Positions 44,998 through 54,322 are shown, counted from the stretch's first letter. The stretch is DNA of 58,358 bases from an uncultured Bacteroides sp. (GCA_900555635.1 USLU01000031.1:1-58358); one strand, 5' to 3'. The notes: generated from the letters alone by a model not told the origin. A program made the numbers and translations.

Positions 44998-47109
44998 ATG
45001 GAAAATTCTAACATCAGCCTTTTTAGAGGTTATTCCGATATAGAACCTGTAGAGGCTTCTCTTGACGAAGTCGTCAATATTATCCGGTGCGATGCAGCTC
45101 TGAAAGACCGCACCGAAAAGCATCGCTACTACCTGCAACAAGACTTGAGAAGGGATGCCGACCGGGAGAAGTCCTGTTGCCCGTGTTTTGCCGTGGCGGT
45201 GCGCTTTGAAGGAGGTAAAACGCGCGAAAATATCTGTGCCTGGACGGGATATAGCTTGGTGGATTTGGATCACATTCCGCCCGAACTGATGGCCGCCATT
45301 CTGGTGCTGATCCGTGCCGATGAGCATACGCTTTTGGCATATATCACTATCAGTGGTCAGGGCATCCGCATCATCTGCCGCATCGAAGATTTGAACGGGG
45401 TGGGAGGTGAAAAAGCCTTCCGGCGTTATACGGGATGCTTCAATCATGCCAATGATTACTACTCCCGTCTGGTGAACTTCAAGAGTGACGGGCAGTGTAA
45501 GAATACCACTCGTATCAGTGGTTTGGCTGCCGATCCTGATGTTTATTATAATCCTCAGGCCAAGCCTTTTGTGTGGCAGGAGACCGAAGGTGATTCCCGC
45601 TCGAAAGGTACCGGTCCCGGAGCTGTACCTGCCAAACGCAACAAGCGGCTGGAGAAAGCAGTGAAGGCGGCCGAATGCCGACTGGAAGAAGAGGGAGTGG
45701 TTTATAGCGAGCATCATCATAATGAGTACGTGATGCGCATGGGATATCTGCTCAATCAGTATGGGGTGGCACATAAAACGGCAGTAGGATGGGCTGTGGA
45801 GCGTTTTACCGACTATGACGGAGATGTGACGGGAGTTATAAATTCTTGTTACGAGAATAGGGAGGAGCATGGCACCCGTTCTCTTGGTCGCAAGGTGGGC
45901 AGGGAGGCCGATATCAAGTATGCCTCTGTGGCAGATATCGAGCAATTCCTCACCGAACAGGCAAAGTTCCGCAAGAATGTGGTGAGTGGCAAGTTTGAGG
46001 TCCTGATGCCCGGTTGTGGAGAGGACTACACGGAACTGACCGACCGATGTGTCAACACTTTGTGGAGACGTATGGGAAAGATGGACATGTCTACCTATGT
46101 TACGAGTATACGTACCATAATAGATTCGGATTACACTCCGTTTTTCAACCCCTTCGAAGAATACATGAAGAGCCTGCCCGCATGGGATGGCATCACCGAC
46201 CATATTGCCCTGCTGGCTGCCGGCGTACACGTGAAGGAGGACCAAAAGCTCTTCGGCGTTTACTTCAAGAAGTGGTTGGTTGCCATGATAGCTTCCTTGC
46301 TCGATTCTGATGTGGTGAACCATGAAATCTTGGTTTTGATTGGCAAACAGGGTATCTACAAGACCACTTGGATGCAGAAATTGCTGCCTGTGGAGTTGCA
46401 ACGTTATTTCTATGTGAAGAACAACAGCGAACGCATCCGCAAGGACGATCTCTTTACTCTTACCGAGTTTGCACTGGTGTGTCTCGAAGAGTTGGAGGAG
46501 ATGACTTCCGCCCAGGTGAGCCAGTTGAAGGCTATCACCAGCATGAAAATTGTGAACGAGCGTGCCTCTTACGCGCATTTCAAGGAGAGCCGCCCGCATG
46601 TAGCCAGTTTCTGTGGTACGAGCAACAATATCACCTTTCTCAACGACCTCAGCGGCAACCGCCGTTGGCTGCCCTTCGAGGTGGACTCCATAGATAGCCC
46701 TTACACTCACCCCATCAATTATGCCGGAGTGTATGCGCAAGGGTATGCCCTTTGGAAGAGCGGCTTCCACTACTGGTTTGAGCAGGACGAGATTGATATC
46801 TTGAATCGTCATAATCGCTATTTTGAAATACCGTGCTTGGAACGTGAGCTTGTGCAGGTATACTATCGTCGTCCCATGCCGGGTGAGAAATGCGTGTTCC
46901 TTACGAATGCCCAGATATTGGGTCATATCAACACGGGTATTCGTCAAACCCTGAGTCCGACACGTCTGGGGATGGTAATGAAGCAGGAGGGCTATGAGGT
47001 CGTCCGTGCCGGTGGTCGTCGCGGTTATCGGGTGATTGAATTGAAAGGGGATGATATCTATCGTAATCAATGTGCTATGGCAAGATACTCGGGAGGAATT
47101 AAAGATTAA
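44998..47109 (+). CDS. VirE-type protein with BT4734-like N-terminus (primase-helicase-like)
   Basis: 703 residues. The N-terminal ~300 form the BT4734-like/VirE N region (LDEVVNIIRCDAALKDRTEK, YSLVDLDHIP, ISGQGIRIICRI); the C-terminal ~350 the virulence-associated E ATPase with Walker A GKQGIYKTTW, the acidic VCLEELEEM and SGNRRWLPFEV. Such proteins resemble the primase-helicases of mobile elements. It heads a set of genes often seen together in Bacteroides (DUF4248, HU-like, small peptide, amidase). An antisense frame of 693 codons covers it but has no sign of being real. Confidence 0.88.
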   Translation: MENSNISLFRGYSDIEPVEASLDEVVNIIRCDAALKDRTEKHRYYLQQDLRRDADREKSCCPCFAVAVRFEGGKTRENICAWTGYSLVDLDHIPPELMAAILVLIRADEHTLLAYITISGQGIRIICRIEDLNGVGGEKAFRRYTGCFNHANDYYSRLVNFKSDGQCKNTTRISGLAADPDVYYNPQAKPFVWQETEGDSRSKGTGPGAVPAKRNKRLEKAVKAAECRLEEEGVVYSEHHHNEYVMRMGYLLNQYGVAHKTAVGWAVERFTDYDGDVTGVINSCYENREEHGTRSLGRKVGREADIKYASVADIEQFLTEQAKFRKNVVSGKFEVLMPGCGEDYTELTDRCVNTLWRRMGKMDMSTYVTSIRTIIDSDYTPFFNPFEEYMKSLPAWDGITDHIALLAAGVHVKEDQKLFGVYFKKWLVAMIASLLDSDVVNHEILVLIGKQGIYKTTWMQKLLPVELQRYFYVKNNSERIRKDDLFTLTEFALVCLEELEEMTSAQVSQLKAITSMKIVNERASYAHFKESRPHVASFCGTSNNITFLNDLSGNRRWLPFEVDSIDSPYTHPINYAGVYAQGYALWKSGFHYWFEQDEIDILNRHNRYFEIPCLERELVQVYYRRPMPGEKCVFLTNAQILGHINTGIRQTLSPTRLGMVMKQEGYEVVRAGGRRGYRVIELKGDDIYRNQCAMARYSGGIKD

Positions 47110-47110
47110 T

Positions 47111-47265
47111 AATGAAAAATTAAAAACGGAGAGGTTGATGCACTTATCTGCATCAGCTTACGCACTTATCTGCATCAGCTTACGCACTTATCTGCATCGC
47201 CCTACGCACCTATCTGCATCATCTTTCCCCTGTATCTCTCCGTTTTAAATTTTCAATTTTTCATT
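47111..47265. repeat. Four 22-bp tandem repeats inside an inverted repeat
   Basis: Unit GCACTTATCTGCATCAGCTT plus AC, at 47140, 47162, 47184 and 47206; the first two are identical, and copies three and four diverge. No spacers, so not CRISPR. The array is framed by AATGAAAAATT..ACGGAGAG (from 47111) and CTCTCCGTTTT..TTTTTCATT (to 47265), which can pair as a long stem. Confidence 0.85.
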
Positions 47266-47267
47266 CC

Positions 47268-47519
47268 TCACGTTCTTCCCAAAAAACGGAATATCAGTTC
47301 CACCTGCATAGAAGTGAATAACTGCTGACGGGGTGTATAGCCTGTTTGGAGCAGGGCGGCACTAAGTTCTTTGTTTATCTTTAACCACTTTGCCAGCCGG
47401 TTGAGGGCCGAACAGGGGGCTATGTCGGGCGCATACGCTATGGCAAGTTCACGTTTGTAGTAGGGGTGTACGGGCCACTCTTCATGTGGCAGTTCTTCTG
47501 TTTCAGAAATCGGTTTCAT
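47268..47519 (-). CDS. DUF4248 family small protein
   Basis: 83 residues from the ATG at 47519. HPYYKRELAIAYAPDIAPCS and LAKWLKINKELSAALLQTGY fit the DUF4248 family, small helical proteins found next to VirE/HU gene sets in Bacteroides. Function unknown. Faces the VirE gene and is divergent from the HU gene. Confidence 0.75.
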   Translation of the reverse strand: MKPISETEELPHEEWPVHPYYKRELAIAYAPDIAPCSALNRLAKWLKINKELSAALLQTGYTPRQQLFTSMQVELIFRFLGRT

Positions 47520-47746
47520 TTGATTCAAATTGTTGATTTATAATGTATAAATGTACGAAAAAACATTTATATAGCATTCATTATCAACCTTTATTTGCCA
47601 CAATCTTTCATCTTCTTTCACCGTTCTGCATCCTCTTTCCTTTTCGGTCTTCCGTACCGTATTATCTTTGTTTCATCAAAAGAAAAGAAGCGCTTCTCTC
47701 TTTAGTTATTAATTTTTCATTATTAATTTTTAATTATCAAAGAACT

Positions 47747-48280
47747 ATGCCGTTAAATTACAGTATTGCAATGATGGGCAATCCGATGAATGCGGACGAT
47801 CCCAAGAAAGCGTATGCCAAAGCGCAAATTTCAGAAGAGTTGTCATTGAAAGAACTCTCTAAACTGGTAGCTAACCAAACAACGGTGAACCGTGCCGATG
47901 TGAGTGCGGTGATTATCTCTACCGTAGACAACCTGTTTGACGGTCTGCGTGCCGGGAAGCAAGTGGACTTTGGTGAATTAGGCAAATTTCGTCTCCAGAT
48001 ATCCAGTAATGGTGCGGAGACTGCAGAAAAATTTACTGCCAATAACATCACAGGAGTGAATATTCAGTTTGTGCCCGGAGAGGATTTGAAGAATCTCTTT
48101 GGCGGTATGGAATTTGTTCCTGTACCTACTCGTGCCGCTATGCGTGCCGTGCTCAAGGCACAGAAACTGGGGCAGACTACCGTGGACATCTCGAAAAACT
48201 CTACTTCGGGTGGTGGAAATAAGCCTGGCGGTAATACAGGCGAAGGTCCCGGAGATGAAAATGATAATCCACTGGGATAA
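47747..48280 (+). CDS. HU-like DNA-binding protein
   Basis: 177 residues from the ATG at 47747 (the frame upstream is open to 47543 but AT-rich and not protein-like). The HU/IHF fold covers residues ~30-125 (LSLKELSKLVANQTTVNRADV, VDFGELGKFRLQI) and is longer than true HU, with a Gly/Asn-rich tail (GGGNKPGGNTGEG). A recognised Bacteroides variant of HU tied to this gene set. Likely binds and bends DNA; role unknown. Confidence 0.88.
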   Translation: MPLNYSIAMMGNPMNADDPKKAYAKAQISEELSLKELSKLVANQTTVNRADVSAVIISTVDNLFDGLRAGKQVDFGELGKFRLQISSNGAETAEKFTANNITGVNIQFVPGEDLKNLFGGMEFVPVPTRAAMRAVLKAQKLGQTTVDISKNSTSGGGNKPGGNTGEGPGDENDNPLG

Positions 48281-48286
48281 TGGGAT

Positions 48287-48321
48287 TTACAAATTACAAA
48301 TTACAAATTATAAATTACAAA
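48287..48321 (+). repeat. Five 7-bp AT-rich tandem repeats
   Basis: TTACAAA repeated five times, the fourth reading TTATAAA, between the HU-like gene and the small peptide gene. Confidence 0.75.
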
Positions 48322-48347
48322 TTAAAATCTGACAACAAATGATTATT

Positions 48348-48455
48348 ATGAAAGAAAAATCATCATCTTCTGTGTGGGGCATTGTCCTCAAAATTGTTGC
48401 TGCTGTGGCTACTGCCTTGGCAGGAGTGTTCGGTCTCAATTCCTGCATGAGCTAA
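48348..48455 (+). CDS. Smalltalk-type 35-residue membrane peptide
   Basis: 35 codons: MKEKSSSSVWGIVLKIVAAV then ATALAGVFGLNSCMS. Charged start, one hydrophobic helix, a Cys near the end. It fits the short peptides called smalltalk proteins, found before the amidase in Bacteroides. An ATG at 48339 would add three residues. It ends 4 bases before the amidase start, which argues for coupled expression. Confidence 0.75.
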   Translation: MKEKSSSSVWGIVLKIVAAVATALAGVFGLNSCMS

Positions 48456-48459
48456 GCTT

Positions 48460-48903
48460 ATGAGAGCAGGAAGTTTTTATCAGAACTATCGGGAGGTGAA
48501 CCTCCTGATAGTTCATTGTAGTGCTACACGCTGTGATCGTAATTTCTCTATAGAAGCACTTCGTCAAAGTCATTTGTCGAGGGGCTTTGCCAACATAGGT
48601 TATCATTTTTATATTACGCGTGATGGCGAGGTTCATGTATGCCGTCCGGTCCATCAGATTGGGGCGCATGCCACCGGTTGGAACGACAAGAGTATCGGTA
48701 TCTGTTATGAAGGTGGGCTCGATGAAAGAGGATGTCCTGCCGATACACGTACTTATGCGCAGAAATGTTCGCTACTCGACTTGCTTCGACAACTGAAATC
48801 GGATTACCAGCTTGCCCGGATTCTTGGACATTATCAGCTTAGTAAATCGGTTCATAAGAGTTGTCCCTGTTTTGATGCGAAAAAGGAGTATGAAGAGTTA
48901 TAG
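48460..48903 (+). CDS. N-acetylmuramoyl-L-alanine amidase
   Basis: 147 residues, T7-lysozyme/amidase_2 fold. LIVHCSATRC gives the first zinc His, YHFYITRDGEVHVCRP the central strand, and GHYQLSKSVHKSCPCFD the later His and Cys ligands. No signal peptide, as in phage-type enzymes. It cuts the peptide from murein glycan strands. Last gene of the + strand set; its last six bases overlap the end of upxY on the other strand. Confidence 0.93.
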   Translation: MRAGSFYQNYREVNLLIVHCSATRCDRNFSIEALRQSHLSRGFANIGYHFYITRDGEVHVCRPVHQIGAHATGWNDKSIGICYEGGLDERGCPADTRTYAQKCSLLDLLRQLKSDYQLARILGHYQLSKSVHKSCPCFDAKKEYEEL

Positions 48904-49428
48904 CTTTTCTACAAATCCTATCGGCATATCCACATGTGCGCAGCCCAGCATATCCAGCCGGACTGCCACTTTACTTTTTCCTCCTATCGTGATCAATTCT
49001 CCTTCCAGACCCACTAGTGGTCCTTTGATGACTTTTACAGCATCTCCGGCAGCTAGCGGGGTAGTACATATTTCTACAGCTTCGGCACTATAGTCCAGCA
49101 TAAACTGGAAGCGTTTCATTTGCTCTTCCGGAATAATAGCGGGTGTGCTTTCGCCGCGCAGCACCATATAACGGCTAATAGCTTGAAGCGTCAACGGCAA
49201 CGACCGTTCCTGCGGAGTGACATGTACAAATATCATCATTGGAATAATCAGTCTATCTATCTTTTTGCGTCGGTCACTCCATTGCCGGATTTCACTTTGT
49301 ATAGGTAAATAACATTCTACCCCCATGGCAGTCAGCCGTACGGCAGTCTTTTTTTCGAGGCAAGACTGTACATAGGCTACCAGCCATTGGCGGGAAGTTT
49401 TTCCGGATATTATTTTTGTATCGTCCAT
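48898..49428 (-). CDS. UpxY family transcription antiterminator (NusG-like)
   Basis: 176 residues. N-terminal NGN domain (WLVAYVQSCLEKKTAVRLTA, CYLPIQSEIRQWSDRRKK, LIIPMMIFVHV) and C-terminal KOW motif (AGDAVKVIKGPLVGLEGEL). UpxY proteins travel with RNA polymerase into one capsule operon and stop early termination. Here upxY is not first: it lies after the initiating transferase, exporter and wzc, and before the opposing gene set, so its target could be the long run from 44 kb down. No UpxZ-like gene is seen. Confidence 0.92.
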   Translation of the reverse strand: MDDTKIISGKTSRQWLVAYVQSCLEKKTAVRLTAMGVECYLPIQSEIRQWSDRRKKIDRLIIPMMIFVHVTPQERSLPLTLQAISRYMVLRGESTPAIIPEEQMKRFQFMLDYSAEAVEICTTPLAAGDAVKVIKGPLVGLEGELITIGGKSKVAVRLDMLGCAHVDMPIGFVEKL

Positions 49429-49506
49429 CGTGATTATTTAAATTTATAAATATGCTCCGACGGCAGCACTCTGCCTGCCGGAACATATCGCAAACAAACA
49501 AAATAA

Positions 49507-49557
49507 GCCCGGGTACAAAGAACAGCGATGCACTTTGTATGAGTCCCCGGACCTATG
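49507..49557 (-). terminator. Imperfect hairpin between wzc and upxY
   Basis: CCGGG and TACAAAG pair with CTTTGTA and CCCGG with a five-base bulge. On the - strand it is followed by CTTATTTTGTTTG. Either a terminator after wzc or the attenuator that UpxY overrides. Confidence 0.5.
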
Positions 49558-49610
49558 GGGATATAGTATGTGTGAAAGTTTATGTATCATAATTAGCAGA
49601 CGTCCGGGCG

Positions 49611-49633
49611 CGCTACGCGGTCGCCTGTCACAT
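49611..49633 (-). repeat. 23-base leader motif, copy 2
   Basis: Same motif as 28444-28466 with two changed bases, ~180 bases before upxY. Confidence 0.65.
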
Positions 49634-49686
49634 TTGGACGGGCGGACCGGAAGGAAACACCAATTTTAATTTTTAATTCTTAATTT

Positions 49687-52077
49687 TTAATTCTCCCCGT
49701 AGCCATAACCGTATCTTTTACCATAGCCGTAATATTTGCCATATTTGCCGTAGCCATAGTAATATCCGTATTTCTTTTTGGTCATATCGAGACCGTTGAT
49801 TACTGTGCATAAGTTAGGCAGGCGTTTGCGCTCCTGTAGCTCATTAATCAGCAGGTAATCATTCTTGTATGTATAGTCGGCACGGCAAACGTAGATGCTG
49901 GCATTTGCCACGCGGGCAATGATTTGAGTATCGGTTACCATACCGATAGGAGCGGTGTCCATAACGATGTAATCGTATTCTTTTCGGAGCATATCAATGG
50001 CGTCTTTCAATGCCTGGCGTGCCAATAGCTCAGTCGGATTTGGAGGAATTGCTCCTCCGGGCAGCAAGTGGAGATTCGGCGTAATGTTTGAAGGTTGTAT
50101 CAATGAATGCAGGTCTGTGTTTTGAGGATCTGAAAGATATTGCGTAAGTCCCTTTTCTTTATGGGAAATATGAAACACTTTGTTCAGCCCCGGCTTGCGT
50201 ATGTCCAGTCCGATGATAATTACTTTCTTATCTAAGAGTGCAAGGCTGACAGCAAGATTGGAGGCAATAAAAGTTTTGCCTTCACCGCTTGTAGTAGAGG
50301 TGACAAGGATTACTTTCTGCTCCGGGGCCCCCATCATGAATAGCAGATTGGTACGGAGGCTGCGAAAGGTTTCTGCCATAATATTGTTGTCGTTTTCGCG
50401 GACGGCAATGGCATGCTTTTGCCCATCTTTCGAGTCAACTAATGGAATATCGCCAATGATAGGGACTGTAGTGAGTTGCTCTACGTCAGAATGTCCTTCA
50501 ATTCGGAAACTTAATAAATTTATAAGGTAGATAACGCCTACGGGAATGCCAATTCCTAGAACCAGGGCGATCAAATAAATAATTCTACTTTTAGGAGAAA
50601 CGGGGGTATCATTGGCAAGGGCGTCATCAATGATTTTGGCATTATTGGCGGTAGCGGCAAGCGTAATGTTGTTTTCCTCCCGCTTTTGCAACAGCATCAG
50701 ATAAAGACCGGCTTTGATCTCCTGCTGACGTTGGATGCTGACGAACTGGCGTTCCTGTGTAGGGGCATTGCTGATTTGTCCGGCATATTTGTGTGCTTGG
50801 CGGTCGAGGTCTGCTTTGGTAATAAGCAGGCCTTTATGCACGCTGGCAATGGTTGTGGAGAGATTGGTGCGCATATCACGAATGCTGTTATCCAGTTTTT
50901 TGATCACCGGATTGCTTTCCGACGAAGTGCGAAGGAGGCGGCTGCGCTCCAATATCAAAGTATTGTATTGATTGATGAGGTCGCTGAGTGATTTATCGCT
51001 CAATCCTACATTGGCAGGAAGTAGAGTCGCGTGGTCTGCTTTATCCAGTATTTCAGAGAGATACCGGATCAGGTTGAGTTGGGTGCCGTTCTCAACACAG
51101 CGTTTTTCATATTCGGATTTTTCGCTGACGGCAAGCTGGGCATCACTGCTGAGGTTGGTCAATCCCGCACTGCGTTTGAAACTTTCCAATTCTTGTTCGG
51201 TAGTGCCCAACTCTTGATTGATGACGTTAATGCGCTCGTCAATGAAGCGGGCGGTATTTTCTGCTACCTCATTTTTGTCATTATTGGCGTCTCGGTTGTA
51301 CATCTCTATCAATTTGTTGATAAGGTCTTCTCCACGTTGTTTGTCGGTGTCTTCTATGGAAATGGTGGCAACGGAAGTTGTCTTACTGGTAGGTTCGATA
51401 GAGAGGGCAGAGGCATATTTTTTAGCAACACCCAATGGCCGTACAATGCTGATGTTGATGGTGGATATTTCACCGGCAACTTGCTGAGGATTGGGTAAGA
51501 GGGTGATAGTTCCGGCTTCACTGGGGAATACGGCCGGTAGCTTGTCGAAATGCTTGTTGATGGGTTGATTGTTGATCGTAGCATTTACATCTAGTTTTCC
51601 TCCGGGAAGAAGGTTCAGCGTCAGCAATAGGGGAGAGGAGAGGCGTTCGGCGTCCTCGGATGAGAATTGCACAAGCACAGGAGAGTTGCCATATAATTCC
51701 ACATCATGGAAATTACCTTTGGCGAAGTAGCTGGTATAAAGACCTAACTCATTGACAACGTCTTTGATTAGAGATTTGCTGTGAAGTATTTCTATTTCAT
51801 TATCTATATTTTTGGATGAAGTAAAGATGCCCATATCTTCGAAGGCGCTCAAATCACTTCCGGCGCTACCTCCTTTTTTATCGTCTTTGATGATAATGGC
51901 AGCATGGATGCTATATACCGGAGTGGAATAGCGCAAATAGAGCCACGCACCTACCAGACATACAATGATGGAGGCTACGAACCATGGCCAGCGAATGATA
52001 TATTTAAAGAAAATGGCGTGGAAATCCGTCTTTTCTTCTTTCTCTTCGAATAAGTCGTCGTAGATATCTTCTTTCAT
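49687..52077 (-). CDS. Wzc-like polysaccharide co-polymerase and tyrosine kinase
   Basis: About 796 residues from the ATG at 52077 (MKEDIYDDLFEEKEE); a TTG at 52110 would overlap the exporter gene. Wzz domain between two membrane helices (~30 and ~510), coiled coil (~280-470), then the BY-kinase: Walker A STTSGEGKTF, Walker A' VIIIGLDIRKP, Walker B YIVMDTAPIG. The C-terminus is a Tyr/Gly tail (KYGYYYGYGKYGKYYGYGK) for autophosphorylation. It controls chain length and export with the Wza-like protein upstream. Confidence 0.95.
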   Translation of the reverse strand: MKEDIYDDLFEEKEEKTDFHAIFFKYIIRWPWFVASIIVCLVGAWLYLRYSTPVYSIHAAIIIKDDKKGGSAGSDLSAFEDMGIFTSSKNIDNEIEILHSKSLIKDVVNELGLYTSYFAKGNFHDVELYGNSPVLVQFSSEDAERLSSPLLLTLNLLPGGKLDVNATINNQPINKHFDKLPAVFPSEAGTITLLPNPQQVAGEISTINISIVRPLGVAKKYASALSIEPTSKTTSVATISIEDTDKQRGEDLINKLIEMYNRDANNDKNEVAENTARFIDERINVINQELGTTEQELESFKRSAGLTNLSSDAQLAVSEKSEYEKRCVENGTQLNLIRYLSEILDKADHATLLPANVGLSDKSLSDLINQYNTLILERSRLLRTSSESNPVIKKLDNSIRDMRTNLSTTIASVHKGLLITKADLDRQAHKYAGQISNAPTQERQFVSIQRQQEIKAGLYLMLLQKREENNITLAATANNAKIIDDALANDTPVSPKSRIIYLIALVLGIGIPVGVIYLINLLSFRIEGHSDVEQLTTVPIIGDIPLVDSKDGQKHAIAVRENDNNIMAETFRSLRTNLLFMMGAPEQKVILVTSTTSGEGKTFIASNLAVSLALLDKKVIIIGLDIRKPGLNKVFHISHKEKGLTQYLSDPQNTDLHSLIQPSNITPNLHLLPGGAIPPNPTELLARQALKDAIDMLRKEYDYIVMDTAPIGMVTDTQIIARVANASIYVCRADYTYKNDYLLINELQERKRLPNLCTVINGLDMTKKKYGYYYGYGKYGKYYGYGKRYGYGYGEN

Positions 52078-52093
52078 AAATCTTTTTTTACTT

Positions 52094-52903
52094 TTATTTG
52101 GTAATGGCAATGATAAGACTCGCCAATGAAACTAAGGAACCTACTACTGAAAACCAGATGGTGGTGCTGGTACTGATATTAGAGGTTTTTGCCTTGGTCT
52201 TGTTGGGAGTGATGTACAGTATGTCATTTTGCTGCATATAATAATAGGGCGAATACAGAATATCCTGATCGTTTAGATTGAGTGATACGATTTCCCGCTT
52301 CCCTTCACGGTCTTCACGAATAAGTTTTACTTGGTCGCGAATACCGTATATAGTCATGTCGCCTGCCATGGCGAGTGCCTCGAATATATTCACCTTTTCA
52401 TTGGTGATGGTGAAGGTGCCGGGGCGCATGACCTCGCCGATAACGGATATTTTATAGTTGACCATACGCACGGTTACAATGGGCAGAGTGTGGAACTGGG
52501 GACTAAGCTTATCTTTTATCACCTGTTCGGCTTCGCTTTTGGTCAAGCCTCCCAAATGCATAGTACCCAAAATGGGGAAATCTATATTGCCTGCATTGTC
52601 CACCAGATACTGTTGTAAAACGGGCTGGCTGGTTAAAGCTTTGCTGCTGTAATTACTGATTGGACTATATACAGTCAGGTTGAAAGGTTCTGCCAGTTCC
52701 GGTTCTTCGGGGCAACTGACTACAATAGTCAGCAGATCTTTGGGCATGATGCGGGCATCGTAAAGAGAGGGAATCTCTGTATGTTGTGTGTCGGTTTCGG
52801 CAGAGGGAATCCGGGAATCTTGCAGATAAGGTACATTCTTGTAAGATTGACAACCGGTCAGTACAAATGCTGCCATCAAAATTATGATACTTCTTTTTCT
52901 CAT
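52094..52903 (-). CDS. Wza-like polysaccharide export lipoprotein
   Basis: 269 residues. Lipobox MAAFVLTGC, Poly_export domain (LYDARIMPKDLLTIVV), SLBB domain (YKISVIGEVMRPGTFTI) and a C-terminal hydrophobic helix (FSVVGSLVSLASLIIAI) near the end, in place of the Wza outer helix. Forms the periplasm/outer-membrane channel. Sits between the initiating transferase and wzc. Confidence 0.95.
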   Translation of the reverse strand: MRKRSIIILMAAFVLTGCQSYKNVPYLQDSRIPSAETDTQHTEIPSLYDARIMPKDLLTIVVSCPEEPELAEPFNLTVYSPISNYSSKALTSQPVLQQYLVDNAGNIDFPILGTMHLGGLTKSEAEQVIKDKLSPQFHTLPIVTVRMVNYKISVIGEVMRPGTFTITNEKVNIFEALAMAGDMTIYGIRDQVKLIREDREGKREIVSLNLNDQDILYSPYYYMQQNDILYITPNKTKAKTSNISTSTTIWFSVVGSLVSLASLIIAITK

Positions 52904-52918
52904 TACTTTCAGTTTTTC

Positions 52919-54322
52919 TCAGTATGCTTTTTTCTCGCCACGAATGGCATTTTTTATGGTCTTATATATTATGTAAATATCGAGTAGGATAGTCCAGTGT
53001 TCCAAGTACCAGACATCCTGTTCTACACGGCCTTCCATTTGCCATAGCTCTTTGGTTTCGCCCCGGAAACCGGTGACTTGTGCCCATCCGGTGATTCCCG
53101 GTTTTATGAAATGTCTAACCATATATTTATCTATCAGTTGCGAGTATTCTTCCGTATGTTTCAGCATGTGAGGGCGTGGTCCTACTATGGACATCTGACC
53201 TAGGAATACATTGATGAATTGAGGAAGTTCGTCTATGCTGGTTTTCCGTATAAAGTTTCCTATGCCGGTTTTGCGGGGATCGTGTTCCGTAGCTTGCAGT
53301 TTGTCACATTCTTTGTTGACGCGCATGGAACGGAACTTGTAACACCAGAACTCTTTTCCTTTTTCTCCATTCCGTTTCTGTTTGAAGAAGACAGGACCGG
53401 GAGATGATATTTTGATTGAAATGCCTACAATGAGATAGATGAAAGGAAACAAAGTGCAGAGGAAAAGCCCTGAAAACAGAAAGTCGAACGCTCTTTTCAA
53501 TAAACGATTTTCCATTTGAGCTAGAGGTTCTTCGCGAATGTAAAGAATGGGAACATTGCCGAACATCTCGAAGTGCATACGTCTGTGCAGGTAGTTTCGA
53601 ATATTAGGTACACTAAAAAAGCGTATCAGGTGGTTTTCGCAATAATTGATGATAGGTATAATTTCGTCACTGCGTGTGGAGGGCAAGCAACAATAGACTT
53701 GCTCTGTCGGATTGTTTTGCAGATAAGTGACTACATCTTTAGGCTGCCCTAAATAAGTGACCGATGATGGGTATTGAAAGGACGGAATATCGTCAAAATA
53801 GCCTTTGACACGGAATCCGGTAGTAGGATCTCCAGTCATTTCATGGTAAAGTTCCATCATATTTTTGTTACTGCCAATCAAAATGACAGAACGGGTATTT
53901 CCTCCATGTTTCCGGTATTCTTTGAGTATAAATCTGAATGTTAATCGGTATATAATGAGGCATACAAAGAAAATGCTATAAAAACTGATGAAGAAACGGG
54001 CTGAAATAGTACCAATACCTGCTAACGATATGAGACATATATATATAACGGCATGAAAAATAGTGTTACGTAATGCACAACGTACGATACGTTCTGGGCG
54101 AACAATGCGCTCGTGGAGTATAACCCCGTTTGAATAATTGCACGGCAAATATACTAGGTTCAGTAGTACCAATAACTGGGGCAATAAATTAGTGAATCCA
54201 TTGCCCAGTGTATGGTAGTCGAATACATGATATAGAGAGATGAAAATAATATTCAGCAAGCACATGTCACCAAAGATAATGATGTATTTAATGACTTTGT
54301 TGAAGCGAGGTACATGTTTCAT
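52919..54322 (-). CDS. Undecaprenyl-phosphate sugar-phosphate transferase (WbaP/WcaJ type)
   Basis: 467 residues. Four N-terminal membrane helices, a nucleotide-binding-like middle (SVILIGSNKNMMELYHEM), a fifth hydrophobic hairpin and the Bac_transf catalytic end: KFRSMRVNKECD, RKTSIDELPQFINV, GQMSIVGPRPHM, KPGITGWAQV. It puts the first sugar phosphate on the lipid carrier, starting repeat-unit synthesis. First gene after the invertible segment. Confidence 0.95.
   Translation of the reverse strand: MKHVPRFNKVIKYIIIFGDMCLLNIIFISLYHVFDYHTLGNGFTNLLPQLLVLLNLVYLPCNYSNGVILHERIVRPERIVRCALRNTIFHAVIYICLISLAGIGTISARFFISFYSIFFVCLIIYRLTFRFILKEYRKHGGNTRSVILIGSNKNMMELYHEMTGDPTTGFRVKGYFDDIPSFQYPSSVTYLGQPKDVVTYLQNNPTEQVYCCLPSTRSDEIIPIINYCENHLIRFFSVPNIRNYLHRRMHFEMFGNVPILYIREEPLAQMENRLLKRAFDFLFSGLFLCTLFPFIYLIVGISIKISSPGPVFFKQKRNGEKGKEFWCYKFRSMRVNKECDKLQATEHDPRKTGIGNFIRKTSIDELPQFINVFLGQMSIVGPRPHMLKHTEEYSQLIDKYMVRHFIKPGITGWAQVTGFRGETKELWQMEGRVEQDVWYLEHWTILLDIYIIYKTIKNAIRGEKKAY

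Noticed and set aside
44989..47070. A 693-codon open frame on the - strand opposite the VirE-type gene
   Set aside because: It mirrors the real gene, its translation is rich in His and Gln with no known motif, and the + strand protein has clear ATPase motifs. A codon-bias shadow.
47140..47223. Possible CRISPR array
   Set aside because: The 22-bp units are contiguous without spacers, and no cas gene is near.
47543..47746. N-terminal extension of the HU-like gene
   Set aside because: AT-rich upstream sequence; the HU-like homology begins after the ATG at 47747.
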